The notes under the pieces: model-generated | Told to the model about the DNA's origin: nothing | Database searches by the model: none | Seen by the model: the letters and a program-made list of their open reading frames with translations, nothing else | Source: an uncultured Ruminococcus sp. | Lineage (GTDB): Bacteria > Bacillota > Clostridia > Oscillospirales > Acutalibacteraceae | Assembly (NCBI GenBank): GCA_902790475.1 | Contig: CADASG010000003.1 | Location: forward strand, 1 to 64,000 | Reading direction: 5' to 3' | Length of the DNA stretch: 64,000 nucleotides | Part shown: positions 23,923-32,170 of the stretch, one piece after another | Layout: every line of letters begins with the position of its first letter | Position numbering within the stretch: the stretch's first letter is position 1 | Translations under genes and position numbers: made by a program

Positions 23923-26513
23923 GCTTTCGTTACCCCGAATCCGATACCGATTTGCTCAGCAACATCAGTTTTACAGTCAACAGCGGCGAATTCATCACCT
24001 TATGCGGAGTTTCTGGAAGCGGCAAAACTACTTTGCTGCGGCATTTGAAACCAGCGCTTACTCCTTGCGGAAGCAAATCGGGAGAGATCGGTTTATTCGG
24101 TAAAGATATCTCGTCGCTTACAATGCGTGAACAGGCGGCAAAAATCGGTTTTGTTATGCAGTCGCCCGATAGCCAGCTTGTGACAGATAAGGTTTGGCAT
24201 GAACTCGCGTTTGGTTTGGAGAGCTTAGGCTTACCAAATGAGATAATACGCCGAAGGGTTGCCGAAACCGCTGATTTTTTCGGACTCGGCATGCTGTTTG
24301 AAAGAGACATCAATTCGCTGTCGGGCGGTCAAAAGCAGCTTTTGAACCTCGCCTCCGTAACAGCGATGCAGCCCGACTTGCTTCTGTTAGACGAGCCGAC
24401 CTCGCAGCTTGATCCGATCGCCGCAGCGGAATTTCTCTCCTGCGTTTCCAAAATCAACCGCGAGCTCGGAGTAACGGTTATTATCACAGAGCATCGGCTT
24501 GAAGATGTCTTGCCCGTCAGCAGCAGGGTTTTAGTTTTGGAACAAGGAAGGGTGATATCTTACGATACGCCCCAAAACACGGGAAGAAACCTCAAAAAAG
24601 CCAACAGCCGGTGTTTTTTATCTATGCCCTCTTATATGCAGATTTGGCACGCTGCGGAAACAAGTGAGAAAAGCGATTGCCCCGTTACGATCGCGCAGGG
24701 GAGAGAGTGGCTAAAAAGATTTGCCGATTCGCACACGATTCATGAATTGTATCCCGAACCGCAGTATCCTCAGGGAGATACTGTCGCTCAGTTGAAGCAT
24801 GTGTATTTTCGTTATCAAAAGAACTCTCCCGACGTGCTCAAAGACCTCAGCCTGACCGTGAGGCAGGGTGATTTTACCGCGATACTTGGAGGAAACGGCG
24901 TCGGAAAAACAACGTTGCTCTCGGTGCTCGGCGGTACGGAACAGCCGTATAGCGGCTCTGTTACACGAAGCGTAAAAACAGTGACGATGCCGCAAAACCC
25001 GCAGGCGGTTTTAAACGGCAAAACCGTTTATGAATCCTTGTGTGATGCGTTAGACGGTGAGGTATCCTCATCGGAAACGGATAAAAGAATCCATCATATT
25101 TGTCAGCTGCTGGAAATACACAGCCTTTTAAACCGACATCCGTTTGATTTGTCCGGCGGTGAACAGCAAAAAGTTGCTTTTGCAAAACTGCTGTTGCTAA
25201 ATCCGCAAATGATTCTGCTGGACGAACCAACCAAGGGGCTGGACGCTGTCGGAAAACAACAGCTCGCAGGCGTTTTGCAGTCATTGACCTGCGCCAAGGT
25301 TACCGTCATAATGGTGAGCCATGATGTGGAGTTTTGCGCAAGATACTGCCATCGCTGTATGCTGCTTTTCAACGGCGAGATCATTTCCGAAGATTCTCCG
25401 AGGCAATTCTTTGTTTCCAACAGCTTCTATGTAACCGCCGCACGTCGTATGTCTCGGGGAATAATTGAGGACGCAGTTACCGCTGATGATGTCATTTACT
25501 GCTGCACCGGGAAAAAGCAAGAACCGTCAAAGCCTGATTTAGATATTAGTGATTTTGAAACGCCCACTTATAATTCTAAAGAGGAATTATCTTCCAAAAA
25601 AATTTTTCCTTTTTGGAAAAAAATAACAGCTCTGATCGGTGCTGTTTTGCTTATTGCAGGGTGCTTGATTGATACGGAGATCATATCATTCCCCGAATTT
25701 GATTCAGTTCCATTTTTGATAAAGCTTTCACTTATCGCCGTTCCGTTACTGCTTTTGATAATATCGACGGCAGCTGTTTCGTCAAAAAGGAGCGTCGGAA
25801 AATATATTTCAAAAAGCAAGCTGCCGAAACGCACCGCTGCGGCAGCCTTTATGATCCTCTTAATGATACCTATTACAATTTTTATCGGAGTTGTATACTT
25901 AAAGGATCAAAAGTATTTGTTTATATCTCTTTTAGTTCTTTTTGAATGCATGATACCCTTTTTCCTGATATTTGAAGGCAGAAAGCCGCAGGCGAGGGAA
26001 CTGGTTATCATAGCGGTGCTGTGTGCAATTGCCATTGCCGGCAGATCGGTGTTTTTTATGCTTCCGCAGATCAAACCCGTCGTTGCGCTCGTCATCCTCT
26101 CGGGAGTTTCGCTCGGAGGGGAGACAGGCTTTATTGTCGGCTCGGTCACAATGCTGGTGTCCAACATTTATTTCGGACAGGGAGCGTGGACTCCGTGGCA
26201 GATGTTCGCGGCAGGCATTATCGGTTTTCTGTCGGGAGTTATCTTTCAAAAGGGTCTGCTGCAGCCGACACGCGCTGTGCTGAGTGTATTCGGCTTTATA
26301 GTAACCATACTTATTTACGGCGGTGTCATGAATTTTTCATCTCTTGTGCTTACGCATGCGCCGATAAACTACGCTTCTTTAACAGCATTTTACGCACAGG
26401 GTTTGCCCATGGATATCATTCACGCGTTATCCACTGCGGTTATCCTGTGGTTTGCTTCTGACCCGATGCTTGAAAAAATGCATAGGATAAAAACAAAATA
26501 TCAACTATTATAA
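23895..26513 (+). CDS. Fused ECF transporter: two ATPase domains plus membrane S-like domain
   Basis: Single polypeptide of 872 residues. ATPase 1: Walker A GVSGSGKTT (38-46), signature LSGGQ (142-146), Walker B LLLLDEP (162-168). ATPase 2: Walker A GGNGVGKTT (332-340), signature LSGGEQ (419-424), Walker B ILLDEP (440-445). From about residue 572 the C-terminal part is hydrophobic (roughly nine to ten helices); GRSVFFMLPQIKPVVALVIL and GETGFIVGSVTMLVSNIYF match the ECF S-component (CblT/CbrT-like) style. S-components bind the vitamin. Fusion of A, A' and S is unusual. AAGGAGG lies upstream of the ATG, which is inside the end of the ecfT gene. Last gene before a strong terminator. Confidence 0.86.
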   Translation: MEALAVRDLSFRYPESDTDLLSNISFTVNSGEFITLCGVSGSGKTTLLRHLKPALTPCGSKSGEIGLFGKDISSLTMREQAAKIGFVMQSPDSQLVTDKVWHELAFGLESLGLPNEIIRRRVAETADFFGLGMLFERDINSLSGGQKQLLNLASVTAMQPDLLLLDEPTSQLDPIAAAEFLSCVSKINRELGVTVIITEHRLEDVLPVSSRVLVLEQGRVISYDTPQNTGRNLKKANSRCFLSMPSYMQIWHAAETSEKSDCPVTIAQGREWLKRFADSHTIHELYPEPQYPQGDTVAQLKHVYFRYQKNSPDVLKDLSLTVRQGDFTAILGGNGVGKTTLLSVLGGTEQPYSGSVTRSVKTVTMPQNPQAVLNGKTVYESLCDALDGEVSSSETDKRIHHICQLLEIHSLLNRHPFDLSGGEQQKVAFAKLLLLNPQMILLDEPTKGLDAVGKQQLAGVLQSLTCAKVTVIMVSHDVEFCARYCHRCMLLFNGEIISEDSPRQFFVSNSFYVTAARRMSRGIIEDAVTADDVIYCCTGKKQEPSKPDLDISDFETPTYNSKEELSSKKIFPFWKKITALIGAVLLIAGCLIDTEIISFPEFDSVPFLIKLSLIAVPLLLLIISTAAVSSKRSVGKYISKSKLPKRTAAAAFMILLMIPITIFIGVVYLKDQKYLFISLLVLFECMIPFFLIFEGRKPQARELVIIAVLCAIAIAGRSVFFMLPQIKPVVALVILSGVSLGGETGFIVGSVTMLVSNIYFGQGAWTPWQMFAAGIIGFLSGVIFQKGLLQPTRAVLSVFGFIVTILIYGGVMNFSSLVLTHAPINYASLTAFYAQGLPMDIIHALSTAVILWFASDPMLEKMHRIKTKYQLL

Positions 26514-26515
26514 TA

Positions 26516-26550
26516 AAAGCCTGCGGTTTAATGTCCGCAGGCTTTAGATT
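26516..26550 (+). terminator. Terminator of the B12 uptake operon
   Basis: AAAGCCTGCGG (26516-26526) pairs perfectly with CCGCAGGCTTT (26535-26545), right after the stop codon. Confidence 0.85.
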
Positions 26551-26552
26551 TA

Positions 26553-26589
26553 AGGCAATACCGCATAATTCAGGTGTGCGGTGTTGCCT
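26553..26589. repeat. Minimal 37-bp fold-back copy of a MITE-like element
   Basis: AGGCAATACCGCA (26553-26565) and its inverted partner TGCGGTGTTGCCT (26577-26589), flanked by TA on both sides (26551-26552, 26590-26591). The 27 bases from GGCAATACC to GTGTGCGG match the end of the 149-bp element at 44277-44425. It could also strengthen transcription termination between the convergent ecf and map genes. Confidence 0.7.
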
Positions 26590-26600
26590 TAATATTAGGT

Positions 26601-27473
26601 TTAATATGCGATTATTTCATATCCGTCTTCGGTTACCAACACCTGGATCTCCCATTGTGCGGAGGGGAGACCGTCTTTAGTGTAAATCGTCCATCCGTTT
26701 TCTTCGTCGGTAAAGATTGCTGCGCCGCCCATGTTGATCATAGGTTCGATCGTAAAGCAAATTCCCGGAACCATCAGCATTTCTGTTTCGGGTTCGGTCA
26801 CATAGCTGACCCAAGGATCCTCATGAAACTCTAAGCCTATGCCATGACCGCCGACTTCTCTGACAACCGAGTAGCCGTTGCTTTTCACATACTCGTTGAC
26901 AGCATGACCCATATCTCCCAGAAAGCCCCACGGCTTTACAGCTTTTAACCCTTCCTGCAGGGCTTGCTTTGCGACCTCAACCAAACGTTTCTTATCCTCG
27001 CTGACGTTTCCTATACAAAACATTCGTGAGGAATCGGAAAAGAATCCGTTAAGATTGGTGGAAACATCGACGTTTATAATATCTCCGTCCTTTAGAATAA
27101 TATCCTCCGACGGAATGCCGTGACACACTTCGTTGTTCAGTGAAGTACAGACGCTCTTGGGAAAGCCCTCATAGTTCAAGGGTGCCGGGATACCGCCCAT
27201 TTTTGTGGTGATATCATATACCCATCTGTCAATTTCGGCAGTCGAAATACCTTCCCTGATATTATCAGCCACATAATCCAAAACCGCGATATTGATTTTG
27301 GCGCTTTCCTTGATTTTCTCGATCTGTTCTTTTGTTTTTATAATACTGTGGGTGGGAATAACATGTCCCTTCGCTTCAAATTCTTCTATTTTTTCATCAA
27401 AGTCAATGTGACATTTTTTGTATTTTTTTCCGCTTCCACACCAGCAGGCGTCGTTTCTTCCCGGCTTTTTCAT
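26601..27473 (-). CDS. map: Type I methionine aminopeptidase with N-terminal SEC-C motif
   Basis: Cytoplasmic metalloprotease of 290 residues that removes the initiator Met. An N-terminal SEC-C zinc motif (about 4-24, DACWCGSGKKYKKCH) is followed by the pita-bread fold. Metal ligands are found in the expected places: INVDVSTNLNGFFSDSS, GHGIGLEFHEDP, FTIEPM and the final WEIQVLVTEDG. SEC-C-bearing MAPs are common in Clostridia, and the motif probably guides the enzyme to the ribosome. Its ATG is preceded by a GAGCTGACTAA-type weak ribosome site. It has its own promoter. Confidence 0.93.
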   Translation of the reverse strand: MKKPGRNDACWCGSGKKYKKCHIDFDEKIEEFEAKGHVIPTHSIIKTKEQIEKIKESAKINIAVLDYVADNIREGISTAEIDRWVYDITTKMGGIPAPLNYEGFPKSVCTSLNNEVCHGIPSEDIILKDGDIINVDVSTNLNGFFSDSSRMFCIGNVSEDKKRLVEVAKQALQEGLKAVKPWGFLGDMGHAVNEYVKSNGYSVVREVGGHGIGLEFHEDPWVSYVTEPETEMLMVPGICFTIEPMINMGGAAIFTDEENGWTIYTKDGLPSAQWEIQVLVTEDGYEIIAY

Positions 27474-27511
27474 TTAGTCAGCTCCTTAAAGCAATGCATT
27501 TGTTTTCCTAT

Positions 27512-27540
27512 ATTATAGCACAACCTGCAGCAATAATCAA
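27512..27540 (-). promoter_or_regulatory. map promoter
   Basis: Minus strand TTGATT (27540-27535), 17-nt spacer, TATAAT (27517-27512). Confidence 0.7.
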
Positions 27541-27554
27541 TCCCGTAAAGAATG

Positions 27555-27583
27555 TTGCTATTTTTTTAATGCTGATGTATAAT
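27555..27583 (+). promoter_or_regulatory. cwlD operon promoter
   Basis: TTGCTA (27555-27560), 17-nt spacer, TATAAT (27578-27583), back-to-back with the map promoter. Confidence 0.65.
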
Positions 27584-27627
27584 AGATTTGTACCGCTGCA
27601 TAGGATAGGGCAGAGGTGATTGCTGTT

Positions 27628-28347
27628 TTGGCGATTAGAATTCACGTTAGACAATGTATTTTTCCACTGATCACAATAGCTGCACTGCTGGTTTTTTCGA
27701 TATTAATGCTTCATTCCACAAGACGTGTCACAGTCAGCTCTTCCGCTTATCCGTCAAAACCGATGCCGAATGTAGTCATAGACGCAGGACATGGGGGAGT
27801 GGACGGCGGTGCGGCAGTGGGAGATGTGCTTGAAAAGGATATCAACCTTGCAGTTTCGCTCGATACCCGGGATCTTTTGAAGCTGATGGGTTATGAGGTC
27901 GAAATGACCCGCATCACCGATACTTTTCTTACAAATGAGGGCGACAGTATCAAAGCAAAAAAGCTTAATGATATGAAAGCGCGGTTAAAGCAGTATAACA
28001 CGCGTGATAATAACGTGGTTATAAGTATTCATCAGAATAAGTTTTCCGATCCTTCATCAAAGGGTACGCAGGTTTTTTATTCGCCTAATCATCAGCACAG
28101 CAAGCTGCTTGCGGACTGTATCAAGGTTTCGGTAAAATCTATGCTGCAGCCCGATAACGAACGCGAATCAAAAGCGGCAGGAAATAATATCTATCTTCTG
28201 AAAAATGCGAAAGTCCCTGCGATTATAGTGGAATGCGGATTTATTTCAAACGCGGAAGAATGCAAAAAACTATTGTCTCCAACCTATCAAAAGCAAATGG
28301 CGCTTGCCGTTACAACAGGATTTTTGGATTATCAGAATACCTATTAA
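27628..28347 (+). CDS. cwlD: N-acetylmuramoyl-L-alanine amidase CwlD
   Basis: Exported Amidase_3 zinc hydrolase of about 239 residues. In spore-formers CwlD makes muramic-delta-lactam in the spore cortex. It has an N-terminal membrane/signal segment (about 8-30). Zinc and catalytic residues: VVIDAGHGGVDGGA (His), the Glu in EKDINLAVS, SIHQNKF (His) and IIVECGFISN (Glu). The start is uncertain: the TTG at 27628 lies eight bases after AGAGGTGA, while the GTG at 27616 overlaps that site and would add four residues. It is followed after 14 bases by radA, probably in one operon. CwlD implies a sporulation background. Confidence 0.85.
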   Translation: MAIRIHVRQCIFPLITIAALLVFSILMLHSTRRVTVSSSAYPSKPMPNVVIDAGHGGVDGGAAVGDVLEKDINLAVSLDTRDLLKLMGYEVEMTRITDTFLTNEGDSIKAKKLNDMKARLKQYNTRDNNVVISIHQNKFSDPSSKGTQVFYSPNHQHSKLLADCIKVSVKSMLQPDNERESKAAGNNIYLLKNAKVPAIIVECGFISNAEECKKLLSPTYQKQMALAVTTGFLDYQNTY

Positions 28348-28361
28348 CAGGATGTGAAAAG

Positions 28362-29723
28362 ATGGCAAAAATAAAAAGTGTATATATCTGTTCCGAGTGT
28401 GGCTATGAATCTCCGAAATGGTACGGAAAATGCCCCTCCTGCGGAGAATGGAACACTATGAATGAGGAGATAAAGGACACCTCAAAATCGGCTCCCGTCG
28501 CAAAAACACGTTCGTTTTCTTCATACTCTAAGCCTGCGTCGATCAATGAAATATCCACAGATGACGAGCACCGCTATGACACCGGCTGCAAAGAGTTGAA
28601 CCGGGTTTTAGGCGGCGGTATCGTTAAGGGCAGTCTGATCCTGCTGGGCGGCGATCCCGGTATCGGTAAATCCACCGTACTGATGCAGATTTGTCAGTTT
28701 ATGGGCGATACTCTGAAAATACTCTATATCTCCGGCGAGGAAAGCAAACGTCAGCTCAAGCTCCGCGCTATCCGTTTGGGAGTAGATTCGCCGAATCTTT
28801 TGGTAATGACCGAAACAGATGTGGAAATCATCTGCGAACAAATAAAAAACATTAAGCCTGATCTGGTAATGGTTGACTCTATCCAAACCATGAACCTTAC
28901 CGAATTGAATTCTTCTCCCGGAAGCGTTACGCAGGTGAGAGAGTGTACCAACATGCTTATGCGCACCGCTAAGGGATTGGATATTCCGATGTTTGTGGTC
29001 GGCCATGTCAATAAGGAGGGCTCCATTGCAGGTCCGAAGGTGTTGGAGCATATAGTTGACACAGTGCTTCATTTTGAGGGCGATAAGCAGATGAGCTGCC
29101 GTATTTTGCGCGCAGTTAAAAACAGATACGGCTCAACCAACGAAATAGGCGTATTTGAAATGACGGACAAGGGTCTGCAGGAGGTGGAAAACCCATCTGT
29201 GATGCTGCTTTCCGGCAGACCTAAGAATGTATCCGGAACCTGTGTGACCTGCACCATTGAAGGCTCCAGACCGATTCTCGCAGAAACACAGGGCTTGGCT
29301 ACGCAAAGCGGTTACGGCAATCCCAGACGAATGGCGACCGGATACGATTACAACCGCCTTTCCATGCTGTTGGCGGTGCTTGAAAAACGAGCCGGCTACT
29401 ATTTCTCCAACAGCGATACATATATCAATATCGTCGGCGGACTGCGCGTTGACGAGCCTGCTATCGACCTTGCGATCGCTATGGCGCTGATCAGCAGCCT
29501 AAAGGATACGCCCGTTGACGAAAAGGCCGTAGCGTTTGGTGAAATCGGCTTGGCAGGAGAGATACGCTCGGTATCGCAGGCACAGCAGCGTGTAAATGAA
29601 GCAGTACGGCTCGGATTTACTAAAATCATCCTGCCGTATCACAATTTAAAAGGTATCTCATGTGAGGATGCCGAGCTGATCGGCGTAAAAAACATTCGCG
29701 ACGCGTTTGAGGCGATCTGCTGA
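28362..29723 (+). CDS. radA: DNA repair protein RadA
   Basis: RecA-like DNA branch-migration helicase of 453 residues. A C4 zinc finger CSECGYESPKWYGKCPSC lies near 10-27. Walker A GGDPGIGKST follows near 95-104, then the RadA-specific KNRYGSTNEIGVFEM motif. A C-terminal Lon-type domain (about 300-453) is present. The start is ATG 28362 with a weak purine-rich site (GATGTGAAAAG); the longer frame overlaps cwlD. Its TGA overlaps the ATG of the DUF6873 gene. Confidence 0.95.
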   Translation: MAKIKSVYICSECGYESPKWYGKCPSCGEWNTMNEEIKDTSKSAPVAKTRSFSSYSKPASINEISTDDEHRYDTGCKELNRVLGGGIVKGSLILLGGDPGIGKSTVLMQICQFMGDTLKILYISGEESKRQLKLRAIRLGVDSPNLLVMTETDVEIICEQIKNIKPDLVMVDSIQTMNLTELNSSPGSVTQVRECTNMLMRTAKGLDIPMFVVGHVNKEGSIAGPKVLEHIVDTVLHFEGDKQMSCRILRAVKNRYGSTNEIGVFEMTDKGLQEVENPSVMLLSGRPKNVSGTCVTCTIEGSRPILAETQGLATQSGYGNPRRMATGYDYNRLSMLLAVLEKRAGYYFSNSDTYINIVGGLRVDEPAIDLAIAMALISSLKDTPVDEKAVAFGEIGLAGEIRSVSQAQQRVNEAVRLGFTKIILPYHNLKGISCEDAELIGVKNIRDAFEAIC

Positions 29724-30379
29724 TGCGATCGCTAATAATGAGCGATATGTACCCCGGCTTTTGCCGTGAGCTTTCCGAAAAAGGGTATCATATTATTCCG
29801 ACCGAAACGGTAGATTCTTTTCATCTTCCCGAACAGCGGCACGCGGATATGCAGTTTCTTAAAATCGACGGCAGACTGTTCAAATTATCTGACTGTGAAA
29901 AAACTGTCATGAGAAAATATCCGAATAATGTATTGCTCAATTGTTTGTACCATAATCACCGTTTGTACGGAAATGTAAAGGCTATCGATTCCGTGGTTAT
30001 AAGATATTGCAAGGAACAAAACATCCCTGTGGAGAACGTTAATCAAGGCTATTCGCGTTGTTCGGTTCTGCCTGTAAATGATAATGCCGTTATCACAGCA
30101 GACCGCTCATTGCAAAAAGCTTTGGTGAAAAACGGGGCAGAGGTACTTCTGATCCAGCCGGGCGATATTCGTTTGGACGGTTACCCGTACGGCTTTATCG
30201 GAGGCGCGGGTTTTACTGATAATAATACAGTTTTCTTTTTCGGTAACGTAAGAAAACACCCTGATTATGAAAAAATCAAGGTGTTTTGCAATCGCTATGA
30301 TTCTAAAATAGAAATATTATGTCCTTATGAACCTCTTACCGATATCGGCGGTGCGGTTTTGATCAATTCTCCTTTTTAA
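29723..30379 (+). CDS. DUF6873 family protein (GME-fold-like)
   Basis: Protein of 218 residues, recalled as the DUF6873/GME-fold family, which resembles arginine/agmatine deiminase-type pentein folds. No function is established. It has no signal peptide. Notable blocks are NLQGY-type VENVNQGYSRCSVLPVN, ITADRSLQKAL and the glycine-rich GGAGFTDNNTVFFFGN. Its ATG overlaps the radA stop (TGATG), so it is translationally coupled to radA. Its 3' end overlaps the convergent recombinase gene by 17 bases. Confidence 0.7.
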   Translation: MRSLIMSDMYPGFCRELSEKGYHIIPTETVDSFHLPEQRHADMQFLKIDGRLFKLSDCEKTVMRKYPNNVLLNCLYHNHRLYGNVKAIDSVVIRYCKEQNIPVENVNQGYSRCSVLPVNDNAVITADRSLQKALVKNGAEVLLIQPGDIRLDGYPYGFIGGAGFTDNNTVFFFGNVRKHPDYEKIKVFCNRYDSKIEILCPYEPLTDIGGAVLINSPF

Positions 30380-31340
30380 TCTTTGCCAAAGGATTGTTGT
30401 CAGCTGCTTTTTGAAGCTGCTCGTTGCTTAGATGCGTATAGATTTCCGTTGTGCCCAGGTTTTCATGACCCAATACTTCTTTCAGTACGCGTACATCAAC
30501 ATCTCCGTACTGATACATCAATGTAGCGGCTGTATGTCTCAGCTTGTGACAGGAGTATCCCTGAGCGCTTAATCCGATCTGTTCCAGGTATTTATAAACC
30601 ATAGCCTGAATCGTTTTTACGGACATGCGGTTATTGTTGCGGCTGATAAAAAGTGCGTGTTTGTCCTTTAAGCCGTCGGCAGGGCGTACCCGCATATAAT
30701 CACGCAGCGCGTCGATACAAGCCTGATTCAGATAAACGATTCGTTCCTTATTGCCTTTACCCAATACGCGAAGCGTGTTATCCGGACGAATGTCGGTGTA
30801 ATTCAAACCTGCCGTCTCAGAAACACGCAGTCCGCAGTTAAGAAACAAAGTCAAAATCGCGTAGTCGCGTTCCTTGTATTTGCCATTCACGGCGTCTAAT
30901 AATTCAATGCTCTGTTCAAGCGTCAGATACTTGGGCAGAGCTTTTTTTATTTTCGGAGTTTCCAATTCGGAAAGGGGATTGGTTTCTATCAAATGCTTCT
31001 TTTTGTGAAGATAATTGTAGAATCCCTTTAAACTGGAGCATTTGCGCGCACGGGCGGCGGATTTGTTGTCGCGCTCACGGATAAGATAATTCATGTATTC
31101 ATAAGCGTCGTTAAGGGTCACGGAGGTAACAAGCTCCTGCGTTATGTCTGTGATTGAAATACTGTCAAAATCAGCGTCAGCGGAAACGATACCGCGACGA
31201 ATCTTCATATAACGAAAAAAAGTCCGTAAATCAATAAAGTACTCGTCAACCGTTTTCAATGATTTGTTTTGAATAGTCTGTTTATAATACAAATAGTCTT
31301 TGAGAATCGGAAAAGCCTCGTTCTGAAATGCAGCTGCCAT
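30363..31340 (-). CDS. Tyrosine recombinase, XerC/XerD-like
   Basis: Site-specific recombinase of 325 residues. An N-terminal SAM-like core-binding domain (about 10-125) is followed by the catalytic domain. Catalytic residues: Arg in CGLRVSETAGL, Lys near GKGNKERIV, HKLRHTAATLM (His and Arg), His in LGHENLGTTE and the nucleophile Tyr in TEIYTHLS. This fits chromosome-dimer resolution or integration. No phage or att repeat was seen beside it, so a housekeeping Xer role is likelier. GGTGAT lies upstream of the ATG. Confidence 0.88.
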   Translation of the reverse strand: MAAAFQNEAFPILKDYLYYKQTIQNKSLKTVDEYFIDLRTFFRYMKIRRGIVSADADFDSISITDITQELVTSVTLNDAYEYMNYLIRERDNKSAARARKCSSLKGFYNYLHKKKHLIETNPLSELETPKIKKALPKYLTLEQSIELLDAVNGKYKERDYAILTLFLNCGLRVSETAGLNYTDIRPDNTLRVLGKGNKERIVYLNQACIDALRDYMRVRPADGLKDKHALFISRNNNRMSVKTIQAMVYKYLEQIGLSAQGYSCHKLRHTAATLMYQYGDVDVRVLKEVLGHENLGTTEIYTHLSNEQLQKAADNNPLAKIKKEN

Positions 31341-31369
31341 AAAATCACCATGCTTTTTTGTTTTTAATA

Positions 31370-31378
31370 ATTATATCA
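31370..31378 (-). promoter_or_regulatory. Extended -10 promoter of the recombinase gene
   Basis: Minus strand TGATATAAT (31378-31370) has the TG extension. No good -35 was found. It lies 30 bases before the ATG at 31340. Confidence 0.45.
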
Positions 31379-31391
31379 CAAAAAGAGAGAG

Positions 31392-31442
31392 GTATAATTC
31401 TAAATTAGAATAATTATACAAAATGAATATTTTGTATAATTA
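31392..31442. promoter_or_regulatory. Array of GTATAATT half-sites and 32-bp perfect palindrome
   Basis: Half-sites GTATAATT (31392-31399), AATTATAC (31412-31419) and GTATAATT (31434-31441) alternate in direction. The last two form a perfect 14-bp inverted repeat (31411-31424 and 31429-31442) with a 4-nt centre. It looks like an operator for a dimeric regulator upstream of the recombinase and of the 13-codon frame at 31455. The motif also resembles -10 boxes. Confidence 0.5.
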
Positions 31443-31454
31443 AGGGGAGGAGAA

Positions 31455-31496
31455 ATGGCAGTCAACCGCGTATTTCAGCCAATTTTGAATCATTAA
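31455..31496 (+). CDS. Possible 13-codon leader peptide
   Basis: ATG...TAA frame of 13 codons (MAVNRVFQPILNH) preceded by GGGGAGGAG five bases upstream, the strongest ribosome site of the region, just after a TATAAT. A 10-bp stem (31460-31469 with 31505-31514) encloses most of it. No gene follows in this direction, as the GNAT gene is on the other strand. It may be a small regulatory RNA, a leader or the relic of a lost gene. Confidence 0.3.
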   Translation: MAVNRVFQPILNH

Positions 31497-31528
31497 GCTG
31501 TTTAGCGGTTGACTCTGTTAAAACAATT

Positions 31529-32089
31529 CTATTGATTGAAATAATCTTCTTTTAGTATTGCGTAAGATACAACGTCGCAGATTCCCCGGGTGTTTTTTCC
31601 TGCCTGTCTGTGAGTGCCCTCATACTGCAAGCCGCATTTCTTCATAACGTCTCCCGAGTGCGGATTGTTTTTATCGTGCGTTGCCGTTATACGATTTACG
31701 CCGACCTGCTCAAACAGGAATTTTATGACCGCCGAAAATGCCTCTGTCATAATTCCCTTGTGCCACCATTTATATCCGATGCAGTAACCGATCTCCGCTT
31801 CTTCGATGTCTTCACGTAACCGCATAATTCCGATCGAACCAATCGGTTCACCGATTTCCTTCAAAACGATTTTCCAGTCATAATAATCATCTTTTTCCTG
31901 GCATTCAAGCAGATATTTATGATATGTATCGCGAAGCTGTTCGGGTGATTCATATGGTTGCCATGTCAAGAATTTAGTAACACGAGCATCGTTTGCCCAA
32001 TTATAGAACATACTTTCGTAATCAGGATCCAGAGTTTTGCGCAAAATCAAGTGCGTTGTTTCGATCGTCCTTGTTCCTAAGTGTTTCAT
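31529..32089 (-). CDS. GNAT-family N-acetyltransferase (RimJ/RimL-like)
   Basis: Acetyl-CoA-dependent transferase of 186 residues. It starts with the RimJ/L pattern ETTHLILRKTLDPDYESMF. The acetyl-CoA loop region IGYCIGYKWWHKGIMTEAF is near residues 100-120, and the later N-P-S/G element DKNNPHSGDVMKKCGLQYEG is present. Substrate unknown, most often protein N-termini or small amines. The start is the ATG at 32089 with GAAGG upstream; the longer frame from 32113 would begin close to the transcription start. Confidence 0.88.
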   Translation of the reverse strand: MKHLGTRTIETTHLILRKTLDPDYESMFYNWANDARVTKFLTWQPYESPEQLRDTYHKYLLECQEKDDYYDWKIVLKEIGEPIGSIGIMRLREDIEEAEIGYCIGYKWWHKGIMTEAFSAVIKFLFEQVGVNRITATHDKNNPHSGDVMKKCGLQYEGTHRQAGKNTRGICDVVSYAILKEDYFNQ

Positions 32090-32128
32090 AACTATCGCCT
32101 TCTTTGTCAACAAGATTTTAATTTGTCA

Positions 32129-32157
32129 ATTATAACACTGTTTGATATAGATGTCAA
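32129..32157 (-). promoter_or_regulatory. Consensus promoter of the GNAT gene
   Basis: Minus strand TTGACA (32157-32152), 17-nt spacer, TATAAT (32134-32129): both hexamers perfect. Confidence 0.8.
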
Positions 32158-32170
32158 GTAATATTCTAAA

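Noticed and set aside
30363-31340. Integrase of an inserted element
   Set aside because: No att repeats, phage genes or flanking tRNA were seen; a Xer-type role fits better.
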